From the NCBI RefSeq assembly GCF_001484605.1, contig NZ_CP013747.1:3968001-4032000 (forward strand): 64,000 nucleotides of DNA. Reading direction: 5' to 3'. Origin of the DNA: Pseudarthrobacter sulfonivorans (GTDB lineage Bacteria; Actinomycetota; Actinomycetes; Actinomycetales; Micrococcaceae). Made by a program: the position numbers and the translations under genes. Positions 35,328 through 44,953 of the stretch are shown here, in pieces (the stretch's first letter is position 1; each line of letters starts with the position of its first letter). A model generated the notes under the pieces. It searched no databases. It was not told the DNA's origin and was given only the letters and a program-made list of their open reading frames with translations.

Positions 35328-36607
35328 CGGGTCCTGACCTCGTTCTCTAGTTTGTCCAGTTCCTGTGACCATTGCACCAGCCTGGTTGCGGTACCGGGGC
35401 GTTCCTGGATCAGGCCGCTGATATCTCTGACCGGCCGGCCCAGGTGCCGGGCCACTGCCTGCACCACGTCGTCGGCAGTGGCCTGGGATCCCACTCGAAG
35501 GGCTTGCGCCAGACGAACCAGGGTGCCGGCCCGAAGGTTGTCCCGTGCCCGGTCCAGTGCGTGGGAATCCTGATAGAGGCGCGCGCGGCCTTCGGCGGTC
35601 TCCACGGCCTTGACCACCACGGGGAGTGGTTCAAACACGAGCGGGCCGAGGCGGCGCCCGCGCCACACAATGGCCAGCACGGCCACAAAGACCAGCCAGG
35701 GCCCCAGGAATGCCACCCAGTCAGGGGCTAGGTCATCAAGTGTCTGCGTTGACTCCGCAGCGGCCGCGTCGCCCAGTCCGGGCAGGTACCAGACAACGAC
35801 CTCTGAGCCGCCCAGCGTCCGCAGCGCCAGTGCGGCATGGCCGTGGCCGGCAAGCCCGCCGTTGTTGAGGAGGGCGGTGCTGCCCAGGACGGTCAGGCCG
35901 CCGTCATCCGTGCGGGCAAGCAGCCCGGCGGTGCTTCCCGGCGGGCTGAAGCAAACCGTGCCGCCGTCGTACAGGAATCCGCCGGTTCCGGAGACAGCGC
36001 CTGCCGCCGCGGGATCGGTGAGATCGCAGCCCGGTTCCAGGAGCGCCGTTGACTCAGGCACCACACCGGCCTGGCTGATGCCGGTATCGAAGGCCTTCAG
36101 CGTGCCGAGCCGCGGCGTCACCAGCACTACGCGTCCCGCACTTGCGGTCAGCTCGTCCAGCCGGGATTGGTCCAGGAATCCGCTCCGGTCGTACAGGAGG
36201 AGGGTGGCACCCGGCCGGTCCGCGAGTGCTGCCGTGGCGGAGTCAAAGGATTCAACATCCTGGACCTCGACACCGTGGCGGCCCAGTATCTCGCTGACCG
36301 CCCTGGCGCCGCCCGGCCCGGCGTTATGCACGGATAAGGGCAGGGAATCGCCCCTTGGCGCGAGTTGGGTGGAAATAACCACCGTCAGTCCGACGGCGGC
36401 CGCCGCGCCGATCGCTGCCCCGCCGCGGTGCCGCCGGAGCCAGGCACGGGCACCGGACACGGCACCGGCGCCGGACCCGGAACCGGACCCGGAACCGGAT
36501 CGGAGTGCCGGGGCGGAACCCGGCTGCGCCTCCGGTGCACCCGACGTCGGAAGTTTGGGCGTCAGAGGATCCGGCGAAGGTTTCTGCATCGTGGGACCCT
36601 GCGTCAT
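35324..36607 (-). CDS. DUF4350 domain membrane protein
   Basis: A 427-residue protein. A low-complexity Pro/Ser/Gly N-terminus (with a Gly-Ser repeat of about 10 residues encoded by tandem 12-base repeats) precedes one membrane segment (about 62-80). The DUF4350 domain contains NAGPGGARAVSEILGRHGVEV and LLLYDRSGFLDQSRLDEL. A second membrane segment is at about 300-318 (DWVAFLGPWLVFVAVLAIVWRG). It probably partners the MoxR-DUF58 pair in the membrane. It overlaps the preceding DUF4129 gene by four bases. Confidence 0.85.
   Translation of the reverse strand: MTQGPTMQKPSPDPLTPKLPTSGAPEAQPGSAPALRSGSGSGSGSGAGAVSGARAWLRRHRGGAAIGAAAAVGLTVVISTQLAPRGDSLPLSVHNAGPGGARAVSEILGRHGVEVQDVESFDSATAALADRPGATLLLYDRSGFLDQSRLDELTASAGRVVLVTPRLGTLKAFDTGISQAGVVPESTALLEPGCDLTDPAAAGAVSGTGGFLYDGGTVCFSPPGSTAGLLARTDDGGLTVLGSTALLNNGGLAGHGHAALALRTLGGSEVVVWYLPGLGDAAAAESTQTLDDLAPDWVAFLGPWLVFVAVLAIVWRGRRLGPLVFEPLPVVVKAVETAEGRARLYQDSHALDRARDNLRAGTLVRLAQALRVGSQATADDVVQAVARHLGRPVRDISGLIQERPGTATRLVQWSQELDKLENEVRTR
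36452..36503. repeat. Tandem 12-base repeats inside the DUF4350 gene
   Basis: The unit CCGGACCCGGAA is repeated two times in full with degenerate hexamer copies on both sides. On the coding strand it encodes alternating Ser-Gly. Such repeats can change copy number by slippage, here in steps that keep the frame. Confidence 0.6.
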
Positions 36608-37260
36608 CGCGGAACCGCCGGTTCGTCACGTTCAGCGGGCAGGGCGGCGCTCGCCGGTGTGAGGGACTGCAGGGCAATGTCCAGTTCGCGCACCGCGGCA
36701 AAGTCAGCCTGGCCCGCGGACTCATTTCCGTAGCGGATCCCGTCGAAAGTCCGCGCAGCTTCCGTCAGGCGGCCGGCCTCTGACGGAAACGGTGTGGCCA
36801 GTTCGTGCGCCACCTCGTCCGCGGTCCGGCCCGGCCGCGCGTCGAAAAGCGTTCTGTCCTCGGCCGTGCGCACCAGCGCACGGAAACAGTCCACGACGGC
36901 GGCACTCCAGTTGCCTGCTGCGGCAGCGGCCGCCGCGCGCCCGCGGTAGGCCTCGGCACTGACTGTTGTGCCGGCGTCGAATACGTCTCCGGCACGCTTG
37001 GCCTTCGCGTTGAGGCGCGGGCGGGCCAGGACGACCGCGGCGCCGATCAGCACGGCGATGGCCACGCCGATCCACGGCGCCGCCACGGTGGTGTCCGGGC
37101 CGGAGCCGCCGTCCAGGGACCGCAGCCAGTCCAGGATGTCCGCCCACACACTGTCCAGCCAGCCGGGGGCCGCGTCACGGTATTCCGGCTTGGCAAGTTC
37201 TTCTTCGGCCCAGCGGCGGGCCTCGTCGCGGCCCGGCAGGACTGGTGGTTCAACGGCCAT
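36604..37260 (-). CDS. DUF4129 domain membrane protein
   Basis: A 218-residue protein with a central membrane helix (WIGVAIAVLIGAAVVLARP, about residues 83-101). The C-terminal DUF4129 domain contains [28 protein letters not shown] and the segment GRTADEVAHELATPFP. It is often found with transglutaminase or MoxR genes; here it heads a moxR set. The first 11 bases overlap the preceding membrane-protein gene, and its stop overlaps the DUF4350 start. Confidence 0.85.
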   Translation of the reverse strand: MAVEPPVLPGRDEARRWAEEELAKPEYRDAAPGWLDSVWADILDWLRSLDGGSGPDTTVAAPWIGVAIAVLIGAAVVLARPRLNAKAKRAGDVFDAGTTVSAEAYRGRAAAAAAAGNWSAAVVDCFRALVRTAEDRTLFDARPGRTADEVAHELATPFPSEAGRLTEAARTFDGIRYGNESAGQADFAAVRELDIALQSLTPASAALPAERDEPAVPR

Positions 37261-38542
37261 CCGGCCATGCCCCGCCTGGCGCTGCCCCGTAGGGCGGCCG
37301 CGGATATTGGTCGGGTCCCGCCCGGTAGACCGGGACGCCTCGGCCCGGGACGCCGTCGGGATCTGCTCCGGATTCCAGCAGCCGGAGCAGGGCGATATCC
37401 AGTCCGTCCCGGCGCATCCTGAGGTCGAGGTAGAGCAGTGCCATCACGGAGGTCTGGAAGGCAAAACCCGCTGCGGCGACCACTGCGGTAACTACCGCGG
37501 TGGCAACGCCCGCCACCACGGCCGCCGTTATGGCCTGCTCGGCACCGCCGTGGGGTGAGACCACGCCCGTGTAAAAGCCGGTGAGCAGTGTGACGGGAAT
37601 CATGACGACCTGGGCGATGACCCCCACCATGATGCCCACAACCAGCGTGATGCCCAGCAGCCGCCACCAATTGCTGCGTGTCAGTTCCCAGGAGCGCCGG
37701 ATGCCGGCCATCGCCCCGAGTTCCTCCACCACAACGGCGGCCGGCGCCACCATGAACTTGATGTAGACCCATACGTACAGCACAAAGCACACCAGCCCCA
37801 GCGGGATGAGGATCATGGCGCCAAGTCCGCCCACGGTGCTGACCAGCAGCACTGCCAGCGCCACAAACAGCAGCGCAACGAGGAGCCCGCAGCCCACCAG
37901 CAGGGCCGCAAGGCGGATCAGGGCACCAGCGCGGGACCGCGCCAGGGACCACATCTGCCTGAAGCCGGTGGGGCGGTTGAGGACGGACCTGGCGACCGGA
38001 ACCACCATGGCGCCCTGAAGCACCGCCGACAGAAAAACGGTGAGCACCGAGACGAGCAGGATCCCGGACGCGAAGGTCACCACCAGCGGGACCAGGTCCT
38101 GCTCCGTCAGGCCCGCCGCCCAGGCTTCAAGTGACGCCGCGGAAGTGGCGGAAAATGAACTGAGAACTGCCGTGAGCACTGCGGCGAGGGTCTGCGCCAG
38201 CAGCGCGGCGCCCAGCATGGCTTTGGCGTTGCGCCTGATCGCCTGGAAGGAGCCGTCCAGGATCTCGCCGAACATCAGTGGCCGCAGGGGAACGATGCCG
38301 GGTTTGGGCGGGGCAACATAACGCGGCTGCTGGTGGGGCGGCGGGCCGCCGTAGGGATTGTGCGGCGGCGTGCCCCAAGCCGGCGGGCCACCCGGGGGAG
38401 GTCCCCAAACCGGCTGGCCGCCCCAGGGCTGCTGTGCCGGCCCGGGCTGCGGCCCCCATGGAGGCGGGTTCCCTGGCGGCTGGCCGTTCCCAGCCTCGCC
38501 GGCAGGATGCGGCTGCTGCATGTTCGGATCCTGGTGTGGCAC
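37250..38542 (-). CDS. Polytopic membrane protein with Pro/Gly-rich cytoplasmic N-terminus
   Basis: A 430-residue protein. The first about 85 residues are a Pro/Gln/Gly-rich low-complexity segment. Six or so hydrophobic segments follow, including MLGAALLAQTLAAVLTAVL and LVGCGLLVALLFVALAVLLV. The segment FGEILDGSFQAIRRNAKAM and the spacing of helices resemble the membrane domain seen in glycerophosphodiester phosphodiesterases; no catalytic domain is attached. Function unknown. It overlaps the DUF4129 gene by 11 bases and is divergent from mtrA. Confidence 0.75.
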   Translation of the reverse strand: MPHQDPNMQQPHPAGEAGNGQPPGNPPPWGPQPGPAQQPWGGQPVWGPPPGGPPAWGTPPHNPYGGPPPHQQPRYVAPPKPGIVPLRPLMFGEILDGSFQAIRRNAKAMLGAALLAQTLAAVLTAVLSSFSATSAASLEAWAAGLTEQDLVPLVVTFASGILLVSVLTVFLSAVLQGAMVVPVARSVLNRPTGFRQMWSLARSRAGALIRLAALLVGCGLLVALLFVALAVLLVSTVGGLGAMILIPLGLVCFVLYVWVYIKFMVAPAAVVVEELGAMAGIRRSWELTRSNWWRLLGITLVVGIMVGVIAQVVMIPVTLLTGFYTGVVSPHGGAEQAITAAVVAGVATAVVTAVVAAAGFAFQTSVMALLYLDLRMRRDGLDIALLRLLESGADPDGVPGRGVPVYRAGPDQYPRPPYGAAPGGAWPDGR

Positions 38543-38634
38543 CCTGTTCCTTCCCCCGTGCGGGACTGTCCGCGTGTTGCCAGCCTATAGTTCCGGCGTC
38601 GGGCGTCATAGCATCGCGCCATGCCGTAAGGCCG

Positions 38635-38658
38635 TTGAACAGGACAAACCCTGTTCAA
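38635..38658. promoter_or_regulatory. Perfect inverted repeat TTGAACAGG-N6-CCTGTTCAA in the mtrA leader
   Basis: Nine-base arms (38635-38643 and 38650-38658) surround ACAAAC. The repeat ends just two bases before the AAGGGA ribosome-binding site of mtrA (start 38,676). It can be a protein-binding palindrome or an RNA hairpin affecting mtrA translation. It does not look like the GTMACA-type direct repeats described for MtrA. Confidence 0.65.
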
Positions 38659-38675
38659 TAAGGGAATATATAACT

Positions 38676-39350
38676 ATGAAGGCACGCATTCTGGTAGTTG
38701 ACGATGACGAAGCGCTGGCCGAAATGATTGGGATTGTTCTGCGCAATGACGGCTTTGAGCCGGTTTTTTGCGCCGATGGCAGCCAGGCGCTGGATATTTT
38801 CCGTTCATCGAAGCCTGACCTCGTGCTGCTTGACCTGATGCTGCCCGGCGTGGACGGCATCGAGGTCTGCCGGCAGATCCGCTCCGAATCGGACGTGCCC
38901 ATCGTCATGCTCACGGCCAAGTCGGATACGTCCGACGTCGTCCGCGGCCTTGAGTCCGGCGCAGACGATTACGTGCCCAAGCCGTTCAAACCCGCCGAAC
39001 TCGTGGCACGCGTGCGTGCCCGCCTGCGGCCCGGCGACCAGAAGGCGCCTGAAACGCTGCGGATCGCTGACATCACCATCGACGTGGCTGGCCACACGGT
39101 GAAGCGTGCCGATGAGCGGATTTCCCTCACCCCCCTGGAGTTTGACCTCCTCGTAGCCCTGGCGCGGAAGCCCTGGCAGGTGTTCACCCGCGAGCTGCTG
39201 CTGGAGCAGGTCTGGGGCTACCGCCACGCGGCAGACACCCGGCTGGTCAACGTCCACGTCCAGCGCCTCCGGTCAAAAATTGAACGGGATCCGGAAGCTC
39301 CCGAAGTTGTATTGACGGTTCGTGGTGTCGGCTACAAAGCAGGTTCCTGA
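38676..39350 (+). CDS. mtrA: Response regulator MtrA (OmpR/PhoB family)
   Basis: A 224-residue protein beginning MKARILVVDDDEALAEMIG. The receiver domain has Asp9, Asp10 and phosphoacceptor Asp53 (LLDLMLPG), and Lys102 in VPKPFKPAEL. The C-terminal winged helix ends with FTRELLLEQVWGYRHAADTR and [13 protein letters not shown]. In actinobacteria MtrA controls cell division, wall metabolism and osmotic responses. The ATG at 38676 has AAGGGA about ten bases upstream. mtrB begins inside the 3' end of this gene. Confidence 0.95.
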   Translation: MKARILVVDDDEALAEMIGIVLRNDGFEPVFCADGSQALDIFRSSKPDLVLLDLMLPGVDGIEVCRQIRSESDVPIVMLTAKSDTSDVVRGLESGADDYVPKPFKPAELVARVRARLRPGDQKAPETLRIADITIDVAGHTVKRADERISLTPLEFDLLVALARKPWQVFTRELLLEQVWGYRHAADTRLVNVHVQRLRSKIERDPEAPEVVLTVRGVGYKAGS

Positions 39351-41247
39351 GCCCTCAGGACCAGAAGCGCACCGTGCCCCGGATCTTCCCGCAGCCAAGG
39401 GCCCGGAGCACACGGATGCGCTGCCGTCGGAGCTGGCAACGCTGCCATTCCGGGCACGGATCTGGCGGCGCCGTGGAGTAATCGTGGGGCTACGGGTGGG
39501 CCGCCTTGTCCGTCTCGGCGTGACCCGTTTCTTCCCTGCGGTCCGTTCTGCCGGGCGGGCCATGCGTCGACGCTGGCGCCGGTCCCTGCAGTTCCGGACA
39601 GTCCTCACCACGCTGCTGTTGGCCGTGACATCCTTTGGCGCCGTGGGCGCCTACCTGTCCAACCAGATCGCCAACAACCTGTTCCAGGAGCGCCTCACCC
39701 AGGCCGAATCCGAGACCCGTTACTACGTCAAGCAGGTCCAGGAGACGTTCGACGGCGCCCAGGTCACCGACCAGTCCAGCGTCATCACGCTGGTCTACGA
39801 CACCTTGAACGCCGTGGAGGGCCGCGGCTCCGTCATCCAGCGCCGCTACGTTTTCGAAGCCAAGCCCGAACAGACCAAGCCCCGGAACCGCTGGGTGGAG
39901 TCGCGGGCGTCGGACCAGCTGACCGTCAGCGTCATCCCGCCTGAACTCCGTACGGCGGTACAGGATTCAGGCAAGGACCAGTACTGGGCCTCCACCGTGA
40001 TTCCGGTAGGTACCGAGGACAGGCCGGGCATCGCCGTGGGCAACCTGGTGACCTTCAACGGGACCGTGTACGAGCTCTACCTGATCTATGACGTCAACAC
40101 CGCCCAGCAGACGCTCGACGAAATCCAGGGCGTCCTCCTGGCCGGCGGCGCGGTGCTGGTGCTGATGATCGGGGCCATCGCCTGGTACGTCACCCGCAAT
40201 GTTGTCAGCCCGGTCAGCCACGCTGCCCTGGTGTCGGAGAAGCTCGCTGCCGGCCAATTGCAGGAGCGGATGGTGGTCAAAGGCGAAGACGAGGTTGCCC
40301 GCCTCGGGGCATCGTTCAACCACATGGCCGCCAGCCTCCAGGAGCAGATCACCCAGCTGGCCATGTTGTCCCAGATGCAGCAGCGGTTTGTCTCCGACGT
40401 CTCCCACGAGCTCCGCACGCCCCTGACCACCGTCCGGATGGCCGCGGAAGTGTTGTACGACGCCCGCCACGACTTCGACCCCATCAACAAGCGCTCCGCG
40501 GAACTCCTGTACAACCAGGTGGAGCGGTTCCAGTCCCTGCTGGCCGACCTGCTCGAGATCTCCCGCTTCGACGCCGGCGTGGCCATGCTCGACGCCGAGC
40601 CCGAGGACATCCTGCAGGTGATCGCCCATGTCATTGACGGGGCAGCGCCCGTCGCGGCCGAATACGGCTCGGAGATCATCCTCCGGGCTCCCGCTGTGGG
40701 AATTGTCGCGGAGATGGACGCCAGGAGGATCGACAGGATCCTGCGGAACCTCATCCTGAATGCAGTGGAGCATGGCGAAGGCAGGCCGGTCACCGTGACT
40801 GTCTCAGCCAACCGGTCAGCGGTGGGAGTTGCAGTCCGGGACCAGGGGATCGGCATGACCCCGGCCGAGGCCGCCCGGGTCTTTGACCGGTTCTGGCGTG
40901 CGGATCCGGCGCGTGCCCGCACCACCGGAGGCAGCGGACTGGGCCTGTCCATCGCAATGGAAGACACCAAACTCCATAACGGCTGGCTGCAGGCATGGGG
41001 AAACAAGGGTAGAGGGGCCAACTTCCGGCTGACCATTCCGTTGCGCCAGGGCGAGGAGATCGACCGCTCACCTGTGCAGCTTGAGCCTGAGGACGTCATC
41101 CTCCCCGACGTCCCACATTCGAAAAACGTGCTGGTCCTGGGGCCCGGCCCCACTGGGGCGCCTGATGTCCCCGCTGGCGGCGGGCGTGGCCAGGGCACCG
41201 GGCGCACCCCTGCCGGGACGGGCGCAACACCGAAGGAGTCTTCATGA
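39322..41247 (+). CDS. mtrB: Sensor histidine kinase MtrB
   Basis: A 641-residue protein. A basic N-terminus of about 90 residues precedes transmembrane helix 1 (about 93-113). An extracellular domain of about 155 residues follows, then helix 2 (about 269-291) and a HAMP domain. The phosphoacceptor is His362 in [17 protein letters not shown]. The ATPase domain has N, G1 and G2 boxes in [22 protein letters not shown] and [21 protein letters not shown]. The start is a GTG at 39322, which overlaps mtrA by 29 bases. Its stop overlaps the lpqB ATG by four bases. Confidence 0.95.
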   Translation: MVSATKQVPEPSGPEAHRAPDLPAAKGPEHTDALPSELATLPFRARIWRRRGVIVGLRVGRLVRLGVTRFFPAVRSAGRAMRRRWRRSLQFRTVLTTLLLAVTSFGAVGAYLSNQIANNLFQERLTQAESETRYYVKQVQETFDGAQVTDQSSVITLVYDTLNAVEGRGSVIQRRYVFEAKPEQTKPRNRWVESRASDQLTVSVIPPELRTAVQDSGKDQYWASTVIPVGTEDRPGIAVGNLVTFNGTVYELYLIYDVNTAQQTLDEIQGVLLAGGAVLVLMIGAIAWYVTRNVVSPVSHAALVSEKLAAGQLQERMVVKGEDEVARLGASFNHMAASLQEQITQLAMLSQMQQRFVSDVSHELRTPLTTVRMAAEVLYDARHDFDPINKRSAELLYNQVERFQSLLADLLEISRFDAGVAMLDAEPEDILQVIAHVIDGAAPVAAEYGSEIILRAPAVGIVAEMDARRIDRILRNLILNAVEHGEGRPVTVTVSANRSAVGVAVRDQGIGMTPAEAARVFDRFWRADPARARTTGGSGLGLSIAMEDTKLHNGWLQAWGNKGRGANFRLTIPLRQGEEIDRSPVQLEPEDVILPDVPHSKNVLVLGPGPTGAPDVPAGGGRGQGTGRTPAGTGATPKESS

Positions 41248-42962
41248 CGGGACGAAAAGTGCGGGCGATGCTGAAGAGGAGCGTTGTGCTGTTCGTCGTT
41301 GCCCTGGTGCTGGCGTCCTGCGCGCGCATTCCCACGGCCGGGCCGGTGGGGAAGAGCGCTGAAGGCAGCGCCGGCAACGTCAACGCACCGGTGTTCCTCC
41401 CGGCCGCTCCCCAGCCCGGCGCTACTCCGGAAAACATCATTGATTACTTCTACCGTGCCGGCACCGGATACGAGGGGGACTACGCGGTGGCCCGCGAATA
41501 CCTGACGCAGGCAGCGTCAGTATCCTGGAAACCCGACCAGCGCGCGCTGGTGTACCGCGAGGCGAAAGTGGTGGGCACCGGCGTCGACAACGTCTACAAC
41601 TACCAGCTGGACGTTGCGTACAGCGTGGATGTTGACGGCATCGCCACCCAGATGCCCGAAGGCACCATCGAGAACATTCCGGCCACTCTCACCCAGGTGG
41701 ACGGCGAATGGCGGATCTCAGCCATCCCGGACGGAACAGCGATCCCGGAGGAAACCTTCAAGGTCATCTACGGCGCCTACCCTATCTACTTCTACGATCC
41801 CAGCTTCACCTATGCCGTGCCTGACGTCCGCTGGTTCATCAAGAACAAGACCGTCAAAGCCATGACCAGTGCCCTGCTGGCCGGCCCCGCGCCGTACCTT
41901 CGCGGCGCGGTGGTGAGCGCCTTCCCGTCCGGCATCAAACTCGCCCGCGAATCAGTTCCGGTGGTGTCCGGCGCCGCGCAGGTGGACCTCACCGCCAAGG
42001 AACTCACGGAGGCGTCCACGGAGGATAGGCTCCGGATGCAGACGCAGCTTTCGCTCACGTTCCGCAGCCAGCCCGACGTCGTTAATGTGGAGTTGCATGC
42101 CAACCAGGACCTGGTCCGCGTCGAAGACAACGGTTCCGTGTTGCCCCCGGTGCGGGACAAAAACGTGCCGGTCCGCGAGATCGCCGTCAGCGGCAATGAG
42201 CTGGTGCGCTACGAAAACAACAGGGTGTCCCCGCTGCCGGATATGCAGCCAGTTTCATCGCTCGGGCCCCGCTACCCGTCGGAATCCCCGGTGTCACAGA
42301 CCGTTGCCTTCCTCAACGAAAGCCGGACGACGCTCTACAGCATGGTGCCGGGACAGCCCGCCCGTGCGCTGACAACGCGCAGCACCATTACGCACCCGTC
42401 CTTCAGTATTCATGACTGGGTGTGGGCCGCAGGGCCGGGAGCTACCGGCGGTACGGAGGTGGTGGCCTACCGGCCCATCGGAGTTGCCGAAGGTGCCGCC
42501 GTTCCCACCGTTACGCTCACGCCGTCGTGGTTGGCCGGAAGAACCGTCAAGGAGCTGAGGATCTCCCGCGAGGGCGTCCGGGCGCTGGTCATTTCGGAAC
42601 AGAATGGCAAGACGAAGGTGCAGATTGCCGGGATCATCCGGAACGCCGACGGGACGCCCCGGGAACTGACTGCCCCGATCACGCTGGTGGCTTCCGGTGA
42701 CCCGGACCAGGGCGTCTGGGTGAACGACACAACGGTCGCCGTGATGAAAGCCTCGGCAGGCTCGAACGTCACGCCGGAGCTGCTGTCCCTCACCTCCGGA
42801 CAACCCCAGCAGTTGGCGCCATGGCCCGGCCTTGTGTGGCTCAGCGCCGGCAACGGGCTGGAGGAAATTTACGGCCAGTCGGCCGAGGGCATCTTCCAGC
42901 GGCTCGGCAACGGCTGGTCGCCCCAGCTGAAGGGCCCCATCGACCCCTCATTCCCTGGGTAG
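41244..42962 (+). CDS. lpqB: Lipoprotein LpqB
   Basis: The protein is 572 residues. A lipoprotein signal ([20 protein letters not shown], lipobox Leu-Ala-Ser-Cys) is followed by a GerMN/sporulation-like domain (about 190-310), seen in [18 protein letters not shown] and [14 protein letters not shown]. The C-terminal beta-propeller-like LpqB domain occupies the rest. In mycobacteria LpqB binds the extracellular domain of MtrB and tunes MtrA phosphorylation. Overlap with mtrB (ATGA) supports coupled expression. Confidence 0.93.
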   Translation: MTGRKVRAMLKRSVVLFVVALVLASCARIPTAGPVGKSAEGSAGNVNAPVFLPAAPQPGATPENIIDYFYRAGTGYEGDYAVAREYLTQAASVSWKPDQRALVYREAKVVGTGVDNVYNYQLDVAYSVDVDGIATQMPEGTIENIPATLTQVDGEWRISAIPDGTAIPEETFKVIYGAYPIYFYDPSFTYAVPDVRWFIKNKTVKAMTSALLAGPAPYLRGAVVSAFPSGIKLARESVPVVSGAAQVDLTAKELTEASTEDRLRMQTQLSLTFRSQPDVVNVELHANQDLVRVEDNGSVLPPVRDKNVPVREIAVSGNELVRYENNRVSPLPDMQPVSSLGPRYPSESPVSQTVAFLNESRTTLYSMVPGQPARALTTRSTITHPSFSIHDWVWAAGPGATGGTEVVAYRPIGVAEGAAVPTVTLTPSWLAGRTVKELRISREGVRALVISEQNGKTKVQIAGIIRNADGTPRELTAPITLVASGDPDQGVWVNDTTVAVMKASAGSNVTPELLSLTSGQPQQLAPWPGLVWLSAGNGLEEIYGQSAEGIFQRLGNGWSPQLKGPIDPSFPG

Positions 42963-43021
42963 CTTTCCACATAGCGCGGACCAGCGGTTCCGGGGCTGCG
43001 ATACGCACGCCACCATGGGGT

Positions 43022-43984
43022 GTGACCGAAGTTCAGCCCGGACGTCCTCCTGCTCGCCACGCTCCTGCCCGCCACCCGCCTGCTCGCCACGCGCGTGCGC
43101 GCCGGTCCGGGGGCGGCGTTGGGGGCCGCTCCGGGGGAAGTCCCGCCAGAAATGCGGCAAGCCTGGATCCGGACCTCCTGCCGCCTCCGCTGCAGTCCGC
43201 CAAGCATCGCGGCGGCCACCGCCGCCGCTGGCTGCGGGCCGCCGACCAGATGGGCGTGGCCGCGGCGGAGTTGCTGGCACTTGCCGTCCCTGTGGACTGC
43301 GTCTGCTGCGGTGCGGAGGACCTGGCCCTGTGCGTCATGTGCGAACGCCACGTCCGCCTGTTGACCAGGCACCCGTTCCGGGCAGAGGAGCAGGCGCCGG
43401 CCCTGATGAACGTCGACGGCGGCCTGATCCTTCCCGTGGTGGCGGCCGGGGTGTACCGCGAGGAGCTGGCGCAGGCCGTGCTTTCGTTCAAGAGCCATGG
43501 CCAGCACCAGCTCACGTCAGTCCTGGCGCGCGGACTGGGGCAGGGCATCGCCGCGTCCGTGGCCGGTGTCGACGGCGTCTGCCTGGTTCCGGTGCCCAGC
43601 AGTACGGCCGGCTACATCAAGAGGGGATTCAGCCCGGTCCACCTCCTGCTCGCAGAGTTGCGTCGGGGGACCACCATCCGCGGTACACCGGTGGTGGACG
43701 TGATCCGGAAATCCCGGCGCCGCGCCGCACTGGAGCGGCTGCCTGGAGGCCAAAAGGGACTCGGCCGCGGGGCCAGGGCCAGCCGGGTCAAGGGGTCCAT
43801 GAAGGTCCCGAAACGCCAGCGCGCGCGGGTGGCCGGACGCCGCTGCATCATTGTCGACGACGTCCTCACCACGGGGGCCACACTCGCGGAAGCAGCCCGC
43901 GCGCTGCACGTCAGCGGTGCCGTGGTGGTGGGGGCGGTGGTCCTTGCCGCGACACGCCCGCCGGATTCAGCTGGCGGCGAATAG
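43022..43984 (+). CDS. ComF-like phosphoribosyltransferase-domain protein
   Basis: The core (residues about 78 onward, MGVAAAELLALAVPV) carries the ComF zinc motif DCVCCGAEDLALCVMCERH and the PRPP-binding loop RRCIIVDDVLTTGATLAEAA. ComF proteins take part in DNA uptake or transformation in naturally competent species; the role in this organism is not known. The N-terminal 75 residues are Pro/Ala/Arg/His-rich and repetitive and may not be translated. GTG at 43022 is one candidate start; ATG at 43250 would give the conserved core only. It follows lpqB on the same strand, as in mycobacteria. Confidence 0.82.
   Translation: MTEVQPGRPPARHAPARHPPARHARARRSGGGVGGRSGGSPARNAASLDPDLLPPPLQSAKHRGGHRRRWLRAADQMGVAAAELLALAVPVDCVCCGAEDLALCVMCERHVRLLTRHPFRAEEQAPALMNVDGGLILPVVAAGVYREELAQAVLSFKSHGQHQLTSVLARGLGQGIAASVAGVDGVCLVPVPSSTAGYIKRGFSPVHLLLAELRRGTTIRGTPVVDVIRKSRRRAALERLPGGQKGLGRGARASRVKGSMKVPKRQRARVAGRRCIIVDDVLTTGATLAEAARALHVSGAVVVGAVVLAATRPPDSAGGE
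43051..43095. repeat. Tandem 15-base repeats at the 5' end of the comF-like gene
   Basis: Three imperfect units begin TGCTCGCCACGCTCC, TGCCCGCCACCCGCC and TGCTCGCCACGCGCG. In frame they encode Pro-Ala-Arg-His type pentapeptides. The unit length keeps the reading frame when copy number changes. Confidence 0.7.
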
Positions 43985-44195
43985 CCCGCCCCGGGAGCTG
44001 GCGGAACGCTGCCCGTCTTAGAAAAAAATAAACGAAGAAAGGATGAATAACAGGTGGCTATGAACTAACGTCGGTTGTGGGTACCAAGAACAAGTTGTAC
44101 CTTTCGATGGCGGCTCGGAAAGGGGCTCGACTGTCAAGCAGATCGGCCCGTGGGATGTGCCGCCGTCGTGTCACCGAAGTCATTTGGAGGGCACC

Positions 44196-44921
44196 ATGGA
44201 GTTTATGATCAGCGGACGAAATCTGACGGTCTCAGACCGCTTCCGCGAATACGCCGGTGAGAAGATCTCGAAGATCGAGTCACTTGGCGACAAGGTCCAG
44301 CGGGTTGACGCGAAGGTTTCCAAGGAAACGAATGCGCGCCAGACCGGCGACCAGCTCACCGTTGAAGTGACTGTCCTGGGCCGGGGACCCGTAATCCGTG
44401 CCGAAGCCAGCGCCGCAGACAAATTCGCTGCGTTCGATCTCGCCTACACCAAGCTGCTGGAACGTCTCCGCCGCGCCAAGGACCGCAAGAAGGTCCACCA
44501 TGGGCGTCACACTCCCAAGGCAGTGCGTGAGGCCACCGCCACACTGGAACCCGCAAGTCCCAGTGAGCCCCTTTACGTCGAGGCGAGCCATCGCAGTGAA
44601 CCCCAGGCAGCACCTGTTGAACGATCGCCCTACGATGTCGAGAACGACATTCCGGCAGGGGACTCCCCGGTGCTGATCCGGCGCAAAGTCTTCCCTGCGG
44701 CCTCCCTCACCCTTGACGATGCTGTGGACAACATGGAGCTCGTGGGCCACGATTTCTACCTGTTTGTGGACAAGGCCACCAACACGCCCTCGGTGGTCTA
44801 CCGGCGCCGTGGCTGGACGTACGGGGTGATCACCCTGGACCACGAATGCGAACCGGGGAACACCGCCGTCGAAGAAAAAATCCTCGCCTACCGTTCCGAT
44901 GACGAGGCTGCAAAAGTCTAG
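44196..44921 (+). CDS. hpf: Ribosome hibernation promoting factor, long form
   Basis: A 241-residue protein beginning MEFMISGRNLTVSDRFREYA. The N-terminal S30AE domain (about 1-105) carries basic residues that sit in the ribosomal A and P sites. A linker follows, and the C-terminal dimerisation domain (about 175-235) has SLTLDDAVDNMELVGHDFYLF and WTYGVITLDH. Long HPF makes inactive 100S dimers in stationary phase. The ATG at 44196 has a strong GGAGG upstream. The 210-base leader before it holds AT-rich sequence near 44,025 and may contain a stress-responsive promoter; none is clear. Confidence 0.94.
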   Translation: MEFMISGRNLTVSDRFREYAGEKISKIESLGDKVQRVDAKVSKETNARQTGDQLTVEVTVLGRGPVIRAEASAADKFAAFDLAYTKLLERLRRAKDRKKVHHGRHTPKAVREATATLEPASPSEPLYVEASHRSEPQAAPVERSPYDVENDIPAGDSPVLIRRKVFPAASLTLDDAVDNMELVGHDFYLFVDKATNTPSVVYRRRGWTYGVITLDHECEPGNTAVEEKILAYRSDDEAAKV

Positions 44922-44953
44922 GGCGGTTTACACCCCTCAATGAAAGGACTGAT

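Noticed and set aside
44080..44101. Possible hairpin GGTAC ... GTACC in the hpf leader
   Set aside because: The stem is only five base pairs with a bulge; too weak to support a riboswitch or operator call.
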